From an uncultured Eubacteriales bacterium (GTDB lineage: Bacteria; Bacillota; Clostridia; Oscillospirales; CAG-272), in NCBI GenBank assembly GCA_934434925.1, contig CAKSAC010000024.1, positions 1-14,030 of the forward strand: DNA of 14,030 nucleotides, written 5' to 3'. The stretch's first letter is position 1. Each line of letters begins with the position of its first letter. The position numbers were made by a program, and so were the translations under genes. The notes under the pieces are model-generated. The model was not told the DNA's origin. It saw only the letters and a list, made by a program, of their open reading frames with translations, and did no database searches. Positions 1-7,493 of the stretch are shown in pieces.

Positions 1-69
1 GGGGGCAGGGGTCGGCCGTGGGCGCAGATTTTTTCTCTTCGGGGCATGCGCTTTGCAGAACGGCCGGGT

Positions 70-2805
70 TTATTCTGTCCGGAGAGCGACTACGGGATCT
101 TTGCGGGCGGCGGCCGCAGCCGGGATCAGGCCGGAGATCAGGGTCAGCACGGTGCTGAGCGCCAGCATCAGGATTGCGTCATACCACGGCAGGGCGGCGG
201 TTACGGTAAGGCCGGTCAGCACATGGATGACCAGGTTCAAGAGAAGCGAAAGCAAGGAGGTAATCAGCACACCGATCAGCCCCGCCAAAAATCCGATGAT
301 GAAAGTCTCGGCATTGAAGAGGTGGCGCACATCCTTTTTTCGTCCGCCGAGCGACCGGATGACGCCGATTTCCTTGATCCGCTCCACGACCGAAACATAG
401 GTGAGAATGCCGATCATGACGGTCGAGACGACCAGAGAGACCGAGGTGAAGGCAATCAGCGCGGTGGAAACCACATTGATCATGGAATTGATGACGGCAA
501 TGATAATCGCGAGGGTGTCGGTATAGCGTACGTTTGAACGGGCATCGGCCGGGATGGTGACATCATCGTACGTCAGGGCTTTCCCTTCTTCGTTCCATCG
601 GTCGAGCCAGCGGGTGACGGCATCCTTGGAGTCAAAAGACCGGGGATAGATGGTGATGGAAGAAGGCAGGTCCGCCGCGCCGAGCGCCGCAAGCGTCAGT
701 TTCAGCGTACCGCTGCCGCCCATGCCGGTCATTTCGGTCAGGGAAACCGAGCCGACAACTCCGTTGCCGGTTTTTTCTTCGTCCTTGAAATGGTAGGTGT
801 AGGTGTAGGGAATGCAGGAAGAGGTTTCGGCATTTCCGGTCATTTCAAACGCTTTCATGTTGTGTTCGGACAGGTAGCGCGCGATCTCGGAATGGCGATT
901 TTGTTCCCGGGCCAGAGAAACGAGGCCGGACGTGTAATAGAAACCGGTTTTCAGGCAACCGAAAGAGGTGCTTTCTTTCGGGCGGAGAATGCCGACCACG
1001 CGGAGTTCGGTTCCTTGTTCCGTCGCATCGGTCATATCGGCGCGGTAGGAAAAAGGAGCGGCCTTGACCTGCTTTTCCGCCTCGGCGGCCAATGCGGGCG
1101 GCAATCCTTCCGGTACGGTGTTTTTCCGATAAAGACTGTCGTTCGGGTAGAAGAAGAAGGAGCGGCCGAGAATATCTTCATAGCGGAAATAATCGCGGAA
1201 AAGGGCGGCGTTGTACGCTTCGTCCTCGGTGGCGCGGTAAACGATATTCAAAAACTCTTCCTGCGTGTAATAGCCGAGCTTGGCCAGCAGAATGTCGGTC
1301 AGGCAGGAGTCGGAATCCAGTACCAGGACGGCTTCGTTCGCGCCCGTTGCCATTTTACCGGACACGACCTCGTATTGAGACAGGACATAGTCGCTGTTGT
1401 CGGGCAATTCGGAAAAGACATTGCCGAACGAGGAAGCAAGGTAGGCGTATTCGCGGAATCTGGTCTCTTTGAGAATGGAGGTGTAGACCGAGGTCAGTGC
1501 GGAGACCGACATTCTCCGAGGCGTATTTGCGGCGGTTTCGCGGAAATCGGCATAGATATTGTTGGAGAAATCGATGCCGTATCCGTAAAGGACGGCCGCG
1601 TAGTTTTCAGCGGGCATGGCACGGACGAAATTCACATATTCCGCGGTAATATCGTTCCGGATAAGCAGGCGGTTGGTCGTTTCGCTCGTTTTGGCCATAT
1701 ATTCGACCAGGGAATTGATGAAGACGCGGGGCAACGTGCGGTCGTTTTTGACTTTGCTTTCATTTGACTTCATCAATTCGGTCAGGGCTTCGGTATCGTA
1801 AGCCGATTCCGAGATGCGGATGGGGTTCCCCGAGAGCATATCGTCCTGCATAGAGGCGACGTATCCCTTGATCCCGGCGGAAATCGACAGGACCATGGCG
1901 ATACCGATAATACCGATGGAGCCGGCAAATCCGACAAGAAAAGTGCGGCGGCGCTTGGAAATCAGGTTGCGTGCCGACAGGCGGAAAGCTGTGAAAAAGG
2001 ACATCTTTGCCTTTTCTTTCGGCGTTTTTTTGGCTTTTTTCCCGGTTCGGTCGTTCTCTGCGCGCCCCTGCGGCGTATCGGCGGAGGCAGGAGAAAGACC
2101 GGCATATTCTTTGTTTTCTTCCTCGGGGGAATAGGGGTTTGAGTCTTCTGTGACCAGCCCGTCGAGCAGGCGGATGATCCGGGTGGAGTAGCGTTCGGCC
2201 AGTTCGGGATTGTGCGTGACCATGATTACAAGCCGTTCTCCGGCGATCTCCCGGATCAGATCGAGAATCTGCGCGCTGGTTTTGGTGTCGAGCGCACCGG
2301 TCGGCTCGTCAGCCAGGAGAATTTCGGGGTCGTTCACCAGGGCGCGGGCAATGGCGACCCGCTGGCACTGGCCGCCGGACAACTGGTTCGGCCGTTTTTT
2401 GTACATGCCGGAAAGCCCCACGCGATCCAACGTCCGTTTGGCGCGGGCAACCCGTTCTTCTTTGCTGACACCGGCAATCGTCAAGGCCAGTTCGACATTT
2501 TCAAGAATGGTCTGGTGGGGGATGAGGTTATAACTCTGGAAGATGAACCCGACCCGGTGATTGCGGTAAACATCCCAATCCCGGTCCGTGAAGTCCGAGG
2601 TGTTGCGCCCGCAGATGCGCAGTTCCCCGACGCTGTATTTGTCAAGACCGCCGATGATATTGAGAAGGGTGGTCTTTCCGCACCCGGACGGGCCGAGAAT
2701 CGAGACGAATTCGTTCGGCCGGAAGGCGAGCGAAATGCCGCGCAGCGCCGGAACGACTTCATTGGAAGTGAAATAGGCTTTTTTGATATTGATGAGTTGC
2801 AACAT
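70..2805 (-). CDS. MacB-like ABC transporter, ATP-binding and permease domains fused (911 aa)
   Basis: An ABC exporter half-transporter that probably dimerises in the cytoplasmic membrane. The N-terminal ATPase is complete: Walker A GPSGCGKTT at residues 38-46, Q-loop Q90, signature LSGGQ at 142-146, Walker B ILLADEP at 162-168 and H-loop H198. A charged linker (about 210-270) leads to a first membrane helix (about 285-308). A large extracytoplasmic domain (about 310-760) follows, then three C-terminal helices in an FtsX-like permease module that ends with the typical ARKDPVVALR. This one-plus-three topology is that of MacB-type proteins, which act on antibiotics, peptides or lipoproteins by mechanotransmission rather than classic alternating access. 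The substrate cannot be read from sequence. The start is fixed by an AGGGGAGA ribosome site about 6 nt upstream. The gene stands alone with no two-component system beside it. I saw no convincing promoter in its 200-bp leader. Confidence 0.93.
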   Translation of the reverse strand: MLQLINIKKAYFTSNEVVPALRGISLAFRPNEFVSILGPSGCGKTTLLNIIGGLDKYSVGELRICGRNTSDFTDRDWDVYRNHRVGFIFQSYNLIPHQTILENVELALTIAGVSKEERVARAKRTLDRVGLSGMYKKRPNQLSGGQCQRVAIARALVNDPEILLADEPTGALDTKTSAQILDLIREIAGERLVIMVTHNPELAERYSTRIIRLLDGLVTEDSNPYSPEEENKEYAGLSPASADTPQGRAENDRTGKKAKKTPKEKAKMSFFTAFRLSARNLISKRRRTFLVGFAGSIGIIGIAMVLSISAGIKGYVASMQDDMLSGNPIRISESAYDTEALTELMKSNESKVKNDRTLPRVFINSLVEYMAKTSETTNRLLIRNDITAEYVNFVRAMPAENYAAVLYGYGIDFSNNIYADFRETAANTPRRMSVSALTSVYTSILKETRFREYAYLASSFGNVFSELPDNSDYVLSQYEVVSGKMATGANEAVLVLDSDSCLTDILLAKLGYYTQEEFLNIVYRATEDEAYNAALFRDYFRYEDILGRSFFFYPNDSLYRKNTVPEGLPPALAAEAEKQVKAAPFSYRADMTDATEQGTELRVVGILRPKESTSFGCLKTGFYYTSGLVSLAREQNRHSEIARYLSEHNMKAFEMTGNAETSSCIPYTYTYHFKDEEKTGNGVVGSVSLTEMTGMGGSGTLKLTLAALGAADLPSSITIYPRSFDSKDAVTRWLDRWNEEGKALTYDDVTIPADARSNVRYTDTLAIIIAVINSMINVVSTALIAFTSVSLVVSTVMIGILTYVSVVERIKEIGVIRSLGGRKKDVRHLFNAETFIIGFLAGLIGVLITSLLSLLLNLVIHVLTGLTVTAALPWYDAILMLALSTVLTLISGLIPAAAAARKDPVVALRTE

Positions 2806-2831
2806 GGTCTTTCTCCCCTGTTTTCAGGATG

Positions 2832-2850
2832 TTTCCGGAATCGCCGGAAA
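2832..2850. promoter_or_regulatory. Inverted repeat in the leader of the ABC transporter gene
   Basis: TTTCCGG and CCGGAAA form a perfect 7-bp inverted repeat around a 5-nt centre, starting 27 bp upstream of the transporter start codon. It could be an operator or a small RNA hairpin in the leader. Further upstream the 12-mer GCCGTTTTGCCG occurs twice, at 2916-2927 and 2946-2957, 30 bp apart. No regulator is encoded nearby, so the function is open. Confidence 0.3.
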
Positions 2851-3007
2851 AGGATATCACAGCGCATATGGGAATATACAAACGCGACAGAACAGGAAGC
2901 GGTCAAAAACAGACGGCCGTTTTGCCGCGCTTTGCTTTAGCCGGAGCCGTTTTGCCGATGGCGCGAAAACCCGATAAGCAAATTTTCACCTATATATTAT
3001 AATAAAC

Positions 3008-3032
3008 AAAAGGGGGGAAAATCCCCCCTTCT
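3008..3032 (-). terminator. Rho-independent terminator of the zinc-ribbon gene
   Basis: Read on the minus strand, AAGGGGGG, a 5-nt loop and CCCCCCTT form an 8-bp stem followed by a T-rich tail (TTGTTTATT). It lies about 40-60 bp after the stop codon of the minus-strand gene at 3070 and separates it from the ABC transporter gene. Confidence 0.8.
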
Positions 3033-3069
3033 TTGCAAACAAAATGTAACGAATTTGTGATGATGCGCG

Positions 3070-4362
3070 TCAAAGCGGCAGACCCGCCGGCAAAGCGGAT
3101 TGCAGACCCGATTGCAGACCCGATTGCAGACCCGCCGGCAAAGCGGAAAGCGCGTCGGGGAGCGCCCCGGGTAACTCTGCGGCAACCTCTTTGGTGGCGG
3201 GAAGCAGTCCGGCCGTCCGGGCCACGAGCGGGGAGCCGTCCGAAAGCAACGTCAGCGCGGTTCCGCCGGTCTTATCGGCAAGGGCAATCAGCAGGATGAC
3301 AAAAGCAAAGAAGGCCAGCAGACAGAGCGCGGCCAGGAGAACGCGGAGAGGGGAGACGGGCGCGCGCCCGGCAACTTTGCCGGTTTCGCCGTTCACCATG
3401 AAGGGGAAGCGTTTTTGTTTATAGGTAAAAGAAGAGGTCCAGACCGGAAGCAGAATATGTTTGAAACGCACATCCCGGTAATGATGATGATAGACCATCC
3501 CCGCATACGTATCGTAGCCGGCCTGCGTGCGGATATAGCTTTCCATATCGCGTTCGATCAGCGGGCGGAGGGAGGTAAAACTGTCGCTAAGGCCGATCGA
3601 ATATCGTTCCGCAATGAATCCGGCCAGATACGCGGGGTTATAGACGTGCAGCACTTTGAGGCTGAAAGGGCGGATTTTGCGCAGAAGATCGGCGTCCGCA
3701 TTTTTGGAAGCGCAGACCGGCGTATCGTCAAAATAGCGTTCTTCATGTCCGCGGATCGGATACCAGTCGGTCACGGTGCGGGTGCGTACCTGCGTTTTTC
3801 CGTTCACTCTGACGGTTTCGGTGACGGTGCGGTTCCGCCCGCCGCGGCCGGAATAGTCACAGGCAAGATCGGCATCAAAGGTGAAGTACGGAACGTAAAT
3901 CCCCTGGAGAGCTTCGGCTTTCGCGCTCTTTTTGAAGGCGCGCGGGGCAAAGAAACGCCGCCGGACATATTCGGTATAGCGGCGGGCGGCCTCTTCTTTT
4001 GCCACGGAAAAAGGAATCATGGTCTCGGGGCGGATGACCGGCTTCGCCGTCTTGGTTTCATTGACATATTGGGAGCCGCAGAACGGGCAGGTCACGGTCA
4101 TGGAGAGGGTTTCCTGTACCGTTTCCGCTCCGCAGGCGGGGCAGACAAAGGAAAGATCGCCCGCTTCTTCCCACATCGGCGCGTCCGACTGGCTGGAATC
4201 CGGGTCGAAGTGGTATTCGGGCGCTTCGATCTCCCGGCTTTTTATCGGCTCTTCCTGCTTGCAATAAGGGCAGACAAGCGCTCCGAGCGCCGGGGAATAT
4301 ACCATGCGGTTCCCGCAACTGCGGCAAGGAAATCCGAGAGGAGTTGATTTTTCATTTTCCAT
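3070..4362 (-). CDS. Double zinc-ribbon, single-pass membrane protein with repeat-encoded C-terminal tail (430 aa)
   Basis: Function unknown. Four CxxC pairs (C13/C16, C31/C34, C74/C77, C92/C95) make two zinc-ribbon-like modules at the N-terminus. A soluble middle region (about 100-330) contains many aromatic and charged residues and a YHHHY stretch. One strong membrane helix lies at about 339-363. Proteins with a TFIIB-type zinc ribbon and this layout are common in clostridia but uncharacterised. The tail after the helix (about 385-430) is rich in Ala, Leu, Pro and Gly and contains GLQSGLQSGLQS, encoded by perfect 12-bp DNA repeats. The start is supported by GTGGAG about 8 nt upstream. The gene follows abrB by 67 bp on the same strand with no terminator seen, so the two are probably co-transcribed. 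The AbrB protein also has a Cys4 tail. Confidence 0.85.
   Translation of the reverse strand: MENEKSTPLGFPCRSCGNRMVYSPALGALVCPYCKQEEPIKSREIEAPEYHFDPDSSQSDAPMWEEAGDLSFVCPACGAETVQETLSMTVTCPFCGSQYVNETKTAKPVIRPETMIPFSVAKEEAARRYTEYVRRRFFAPRAFKKSAKAEALQGIYVPYFTFDADLACDYSGRGGRNRTVTETVRVNGKTQVRTRTVTDWYPIRGHEERYFDDTPVCASKNADADLLRKIRPFSLKVLHVYNPAYLAGFIAERYSIGLSDSFTSLRPLIERDMESYIRTQAGYDTYAGMVYHHHYRDVRFKHILLPVWTSSFTYKQKRFPFMVNGETGKVAGRAPVSPLRVLLAALCLLAFFAFVILLIALADKTGGTALTLLSDGSPLVARTAGLLPATKEVAAELPGALPDALSALPAGLQSGLQSGLQSALPAGLPL
3081..3146. repeat. Coding minisatellite at the 3' end of the zinc-ribbon gene (12-bp units and flanking 18-bp repeat)
   Basis: Three perfect tandem copies of ATTGCAGACCCG lie at 3099-3110, 3111-3122 and 3123-3134. 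They sit between two copies of the 18-mer GACCCGCCGGCAAAGCGG at 3081-3098 and 3129-3146. On the minus strand the 12-mer encodes the four-residue period G-L-Q-S, so copy-number changes would keep the frame. Confidence 0.95.
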
Positions 4363-4379
4363 AAGTCAGTCTCCACAAC

Positions 4380-4411
4380 AGAAAGAGACCGTTCTGCACG
4401 GCCTACTTTCT
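4380..4411 (-). other. Possible stem-loop between abrB and the zinc-ribbon gene
   Basis: In the 67-bp gap, AGAAAG (4380-4385) pairs with CTTTCT (4406-4411), and inside it CCGT (4389-4392) pairs with ACGG (4398-4401). No T-run follows on the minus strand. It is more likely an mRNA processing or stability element, or chance, than a strong terminator. Confidence 0.3.
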
Positions 4412-4429
4412 GCATATTGATTTAATGAA

Positions 4430-4672
4430 TCACTTCGCGGCGATTGCTTCGCGGCAGTGGCGGCAGATTTTTTTGCCCTGGAATTCCACCAGGTCGTCTC
4501 CGCTTCCGCAGAAGAGGCAAAGGGGGGCGTATTTTGCCAGAACGATGCGGTCGCCTTCAACAAAAATCTCAAAGGCATCGCCATCTTCAATTCCCATATT
4601 ACGGCGCATTTCCATCGGGATGACCACGCGGCCGAGTTCATCAATTTTCCGTACCATTCCAGTAGATTTCAT
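4430..4672 (-). CDS. abrB: AbrB-family transition-state regulator (80 aa)
   Basis: A DNA-binding regulator of the AbrB/Abh type. Residues 1-47 are the swapped-hairpin DNA-binding domain with hallmark residues KSTGMVRKIDELGRVVIP, almost identical to Bacillus AbrB. The short C-terminal region differs from Bacillus: it carries CLFC (52-55) and CRHC (70-73), a Cys4 arrangement that could bind zinc. In Bacillus, AbrB represses post-exponential genes and is lowered by Spo0A at the onset of sporulation; a similar role here is inferred. The ribosome site GGGAGGAG lies 6 nt before the ATG. A near-consensus sigma-A promoter lies upstream. The gene is divergent from spmA, and the zinc-ribbon membrane protein gene follows it. 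There is no GAF domain, so it is not SpoVT. Confidence 0.93.
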   Translation of the reverse strand: MKSTGMVRKIDELGRVVIPMEMRRNMGIEDGDAFEIFVEGDRIVLAKYAPLCLFCGSGDDLVEFQGKKICRHCREAIAAK

Positions 4673-4715
4673 TTTTTACTCCTCCCTTTTTTTCAAAGGC
4701 AAATATAGATTTGTG

Positions 4716-4733
4716 CGGCGGCGATACCCGCCG
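4716..4733 (-). other. 5'-terminal hairpin of the abrB leader
   Basis: CGGCGG, a 6-nt loop and CCGCCG form a perfect GC-only stem starting about 8 nt after the predicted abrB transcription start. Such a hairpin could protect the 5' end of the mRNA or modulate translation. Confidence 0.5.
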
Positions 4734-4746
4734 GACTTCTGGCACG

Positions 4747-4775
4747 ATTGTAACACAGAAAACGACGAATGTCAA
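4747..4775 (-). promoter_or_regulatory. Sigma-A promoter of abrB
   Basis: On the minus strand, TTGACA (4775-4770), a 17-bp spacer and TACAAT (4752-4747) lie 75 bp before the abrB start. The predicted transcription start is near 4740. This is a near-perfect vegetative promoter. Confidence 0.88.
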
Positions 4776-4859
4776 GCGAGCATTCCATTTTTTAACAGAT
4801 TATAAACAATTTTTACGAAAAAATTCCAAAAATTTGGTAACGAAAGGAGAGGGAACCGC

Positions 4860-5555
4860 ATGGTTGGGAAAATATTCGCTGTTTTATGCCTCGTTTCGAC
4901 AGCGGTGGCGACGTTGACCGGCAACCTGCCGGCACTTGGCGGCGCTGTTTTCGCGGGGGCGGAAAGGGCGGTTACGCTCAGTCTGGCCCTGCTCGGGATG
5001 CAGTGCCTCTGGTGCGGGGTGCTGGAGGTCTTGCGTGCCGCCGGATGCATCGGTTTTGTCGCCCGCCTTCTTTCGCCTTTTCTGCGTTTTGCCTTTCCGC
5101 ACGCGGCCGAGACCGGCATCGGACGGGAAGAAATCTGCGCGGCGCTCTCGGCCAATCTGCTCGGAATCGGAAACGCCGCTACGCCGTTTTCGCTGGCCGC
5201 TGTCCGGAAGATGCGGGAGGAAGCGCCGGACAAAGACAGCGCGACGGACGACATGATTACGCTTGCCGTTCTCAACAGCTCTTCTTTTTCTTTGGTTCCG
5301 ACCACGCTCTTTGCCCTGCGGAGAGCGGCCGGCTCCCCTCGGCCGACGGTAATCCTGCTCCCGGTTCTTATGACAAGTTTTATTTGCAGTTCTCTCTCCG
5401 TTCTTCTCTGTCGCGCCTGCGCGTCGGCCGGGCGGCGACGCAGGAAAAGGAAAGAAAGGACGCGCGGCGGAGGGAGTTTGCCGAAACAGAAGACACCGAA
5501 GAGCGGCGGAGACGGACGCGCCGGACGGCGCGGGGAAGGCGGGGCGGCGGCATGA
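4860..5555 (+). CDS. spmA: Spore maturation protein A, SpmA (231 aa)
   Basis: A polytopic membrane protein of the nucleoside-recognition (Gate-like) family. With SpmB it is needed for proper spore core dehydration and heat resistance in Bacillus and Clostridium. It has an N-terminal helix (about 4-20), a further helix (about 37-60), the conserved NLLGIGNAATPF (99-110), NSSSFSLVPTT (139-149) and a last helix (about 163-185). Residues 191-231 form an unusual basic, Gly/Arg-rich tail that makes the protein about 35 residues longer than Bacillus SpmA. AAAGGAGAGG 7 nt before the ATG supports this start. The stop overlaps the spmB start (ATGA), so translation is coupled. In Bacillus, spmAB is transcribed by sigma-E in the mother cell. 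Here only a weak -10-like TAAACAAT (4803-4810) is visible upstream, and no good -35. Confidence 0.93.
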   Translation: MVGKIFAVLCLVSTAVATLTGNLPALGGAVFAGAERAVTLSLALLGMQCLWCGVLEVLRAAGCIGFVARLLSPFLRFAFPHAAETGIGREEICAALSANLLGIGNAATPFSLAAVRKMREEAPDKDSATDDMITLAVLNSSSFSLVPTTLFALRRAAGSPRPTVILLPVLMTSFICSSLSVLLCRACASAGRRRRKRKERTRGGGSLPKQKTPKSGGDGRAGRRGEGGAAA

Positions 5556-6079
5556 ACGGGGAATTGCTCGGGGTGCTGGCGGTTCCCGTCACGCTGGTGG
5601 CTGTTGGCGTGTTGCTCCTTTTTTCCGGGCAGGAATTATACGAACCGCTGAAACGCGGGATTGAACAGGGAGGGCGGGTTACGCTGTCGGTTTTTCCGGC
5701 GCTGCTGCTTCTTTCGGTCGGGGTTTCCATGCTTTCGGCCTCGGGGTTCCCCGGATTGCTTTCCGAATGGCTCGCTCCGGTCGGAGAGGCGCTTGGGATC
5801 CCGCTCCCGGTGTTGCCCCTTTCGTTGATCCGTCCTTTTTCCGGGAGCGGTTCGGTGGCGCTGCTTTCCGACCTGTTTGCCGATTACGGCCCGGACAGTG
5901 CCGCCGGGCTGTGCGCGTCGGTGCTGATGGGGTCTTCCGACACGTTGGTATATGTCATCTGCCTGTATTTTTCTTCGGTCGGGGTACGGCGCACCCGATA
6001 TGCGTTCCCGGTGGCCATTTTTGTGATGGTGGTTTGCCTGCTTCTTTCCGCAGCGTTTTCGCGGCGATTTTTTGCATAG
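5552..6079 (+). CDS. spmB: Spore maturation protein B, SpmB (175 aa)
   Basis: The partner of SpmA, from the same family and acting in the same step of spore core dehydration. Helices lie at about 8-24, 45-64 and 150-168. The diagnostic motifs are IRPFSGSG (93-100), GPDS (113-116) and MGSSDT (126-131), which correspond to the conserved IRP-SG, GPDS and QGSTDT motifs of Bacillus SpmB. The length equals the family's usual size of about 178 residues. The reading frame stays open far upstream (from 4886), but the start at 5552 is set by the ATGA overlap with spmA and by the family alignment. After it comes a 313-bp repeat-rich spacer and then spoIIIAA. No dacB, the usual partner in Bacillus, is present. 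Confidence 0.93.
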   Translation: MNGELLGVLAVPVTLVAVGVLLLFSGQELYEPLKRGIEQGGRVTLSVFPALLLLSVGVSMLSASGFPGLLSEWLAPVGEALGIPLPVLPLSLIRPFSGSGSVALLSDLFADYGPDSAAGLCASVLMGSSDTLVYVICLYFSSVGVRRTRYAFPVAIFVMVVCLLLSAAFSRRFFA

Positions 6080-6082
6080 ATT
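6053..6082 (+). promoter_or_regulatory. Weak candidate sigma-E promoter for spoIIIAA
   Basis: GCGTTTT (6053-6059), a 15-bp spacer and CATAGATT (6075-6082) resemble the sigma-E pattern (KMATATT, 13-15 bp, CATACAAT) at 5 of 7 and 6 of 8 positions. It overlaps the end of spmB and would give a leader of about 300 nt. Sigma-E drives spoIIIA in Bacillus; the assignment here is tentative. Confidence 0.25.
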
Positions 6083-6214
6083 CCGGAGCGAAAAAAAGCA
6101 GAAGAAGACAAAATCGGAAAAGAGCGAAAGACGGCAGACGGGGCGGCACAAACCGGCCTTTTCCTTAAAAGCAGTGCAAAAAACGAAAAAGTAAAAGTCT
6201 TCGGAGAAGGCGTT

Positions 6215-6294
6215 ATTTGTAAAGAATACGTTACGTTTATGGCGGGAAACGGGGGGCGCGAAACAAAAAGACGAAACCCGGGCGATTGCCGCGG
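6215..6294 (+). repeat. Dispersed intergenic repeat, copy A
   Basis: It shares two conserved blocks with copy B at 8195-8273: ATTTGYAAAGAATAC followed by KTTACKTTT (21 of 24 identical), and an AAAAAG...CCGGGCRATTGCCGCGG block. The same 26-bp gap separates the blocks in both copies. Each copy lies shortly after the end of a gene in the same operon. Confidence 0.85.
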
Positions 6295-6376
6295 GGAGCA
6301 ACAAAAAGACGAAACCCGGACAACTGCCGCGGGGAGCAACAAAAAGACGAAACCCGGGCAACTGCCGCGGGGCGGA
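6263..6376 (+). repeat. Three tandem 38-bp repeats
   Basis: Units lie at 6263-6300, 6301-6338 and 6339-6376 and differ at only a few positions. Each begins ACAAAAAGACGAAAC and contains TGCCGCGGGG. The period is not a multiple of three and there are no spacers between units. The last unit ends 16 bp before the spoIIIAA start. Confidence 0.97.
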
Positions 6377-6392
6377 AAAGAAAGGGGCGGGA

Positions 6393-7448
6393 ATGAAGGA
6401 ACAAAAGACGGCGGTCGGGGTACTCCGGGAAACCGCGCGCACAGGCGGGGAAGGCGGGAGGGGAACCGATGTACAGGCATTTCTCGCCTTGCTCCCTGCG
6501 CGGGTGCAGGCGGCGCTTACCGGAGCGGCTCTTGACCGACGGGATTTTTGGGGGCGGGCATTGGAAGTGCGGCTTCGGGTCGGACGGTTTTGTTCGGTCT
6601 GTCTGGATGGAAAAAACCTGGTTCTTCCGGTTATGTTGACCCCGGCAGAAGGAGAAGACCTGCTGCGCCGGATGTGCGACGGCTCGGTCTATGCGCACCG
6701 GGAAACACTGAGTGCCGGCTTCGTCACGTTGCGCGGCGGTATACGGGTCGGGATTGCCGGAACGGCGGTGTATGAAAACGGCGCGCCGGCCGGCCTGCGC
6801 GCCCCGACGGCATTCTGCGTGCGGATTGCGCACGAAGTACCGGAAGCGGCCGATACGGCTTATGAGGCTTTCGTCAGACTTGCGCCGACGGCGGGGATGC
6901 TGATTTTTGCTCCGCCGGGCGGGGGGAAGACAACGCTTTTGCGGTCTTTGGCCACGCGGCTTGCCTGTAACGGGCGGCGGGTCGTACTCCTGGACGCGTC
7001 CGGGGAGTTTTCCGGACTGCCTTTCCCGCGCGGAGCCATGTTGGATATTCTGTCGGGTTACCGGCAGGCAGACGGGCTTCCGCGCGCGGTGCGTACCCTG
7101 TCTCCCGAGGTGCTGATTGCCGATGAGATCGCCACGGCGGAGGAATCCGACGCGATCCTTTCGGTGGCGGGGTGCGGAGTTCCGCTGGTGGCATCCACCC
7201 ACGCCGCTACTTTGGCAGGGGCGCTTTCACGGCCGGCAATCCGGCGGCTTTCGGAATCCGGCATTTTCGGCGCGTATGCCGGCATTCGGCGGGAAGGAGA
7301 CAGTTTTCTGACCGAGGTGACCTATGCGGTCGGCAATCCGACGGGACCGGTTCCCGCAGGCCGGGCGACATCGTTTTGCGGGGTTGCACGGGCGGTAGCC
7401 GATTCCGGGGAGAAAAGGCCCGGGGAGCCTGCGGAAAGCGCGCGATAA
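6393..7448 (+). CDS. spoIIIAA: Stage III sporulation protein AA, secretion-type ATPase (351 aa)
   Basis: The cytoplasmic mother-cell ATPase of the SpoIIIA-SpoIIQ channel, related to type II/IV secretion ATPases. Residues 26-165 are the N-terminal domain, with GGIRVGIAGTAVYENG (115-130) characteristic of the family. Walker A is APPGGGKTT (173-181) and Walker B is VLIADEI (240-246) after the typical RTLSPEV. STHA (268-271) matches the conserved segment near T/S-x-H. The start is the only in-frame ATG; AAAGGGG lies a few nt upstream. The protein is longer than Bacillus SpoIIIAA (about 307 aa), mainly from a poorly conserved N-terminal stretch (1-25) and a charged C-terminus after about 335. The true start could be later, although no in-frame ATG or GTG lies near residue 27. 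It heads the spoIIIA genes. Confidence 0.93.
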   Translation: MKEQKTAVGVLRETARTGGEGGRGTDVQAFLALLPARVQAALTGAALDRRDFWGRALEVRLRVGRFCSVCLDGKNLVLPVMLTPAEGEDLLRRMCDGSVYAHRETLSAGFVTLRGGIRVGIAGTAVYENGAPAGLRAPTAFCVRIAHEVPEAADTAYEAFVRLAPTAGMLIFAPPGGGKTTLLRSLATRLACNGRRVVLLDASGEFSGLPFPRGAMLDILSGYRQADGLPRAVRTLSPEVLIADEIATAEESDAILSVAGCGVPLVASTHAATLAGALSRPAIRRLSESGIFGAYAGIRREGDSFLTEVTYAVGNPTGPVPAGRATSFCGVARAVADSGEKRPGEPAESAR

Positions 7449-7493
7449 GGGAAAAGAAAAGGGCGGCCGGCGAAAGAAAAAGACCGTAAAGAG

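Larger units (their letters stand above)
6080..6392 (+). other. 313-bp repeat-rich spacer between spmB and spoIIIAA
   Basis: No gene is seen here. The plus strand is A/G-rich and T-poor. It contains copy A of a dispersed element (6215-6294) and three tandem 38-bp units (6263-6376), and it ends with the ribosome site of spoIIIAA. No terminator-like hairpin with a T-run was found, so read-through from spmB into spoIIIA is possible. Confidence 0.8.

Noticed and set aside
890..1767. Long plus-strand frames opposite the ABC transporter and zinc-ribbon genes (790-1767, 3415-4347 and similar)
   Set aside because: They are complementary shadows of genes with clear domains and show no recognisable motifs or ribosome sites of their own.
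2873..2906. A sigma-A promoter for the ABC transporter gene (TTGACC and TATATT on the minus strand)
   Set aside because: The spacer would be 22 bp, far from 17. The TATAAT at 2996-3001 has no -35 and overlaps the upstream terminator region.
6263..6376. A short CRISPR array
   Set aside because: The 38-bp units are directly adjacent with no unique spacers, and no cas genes are present.
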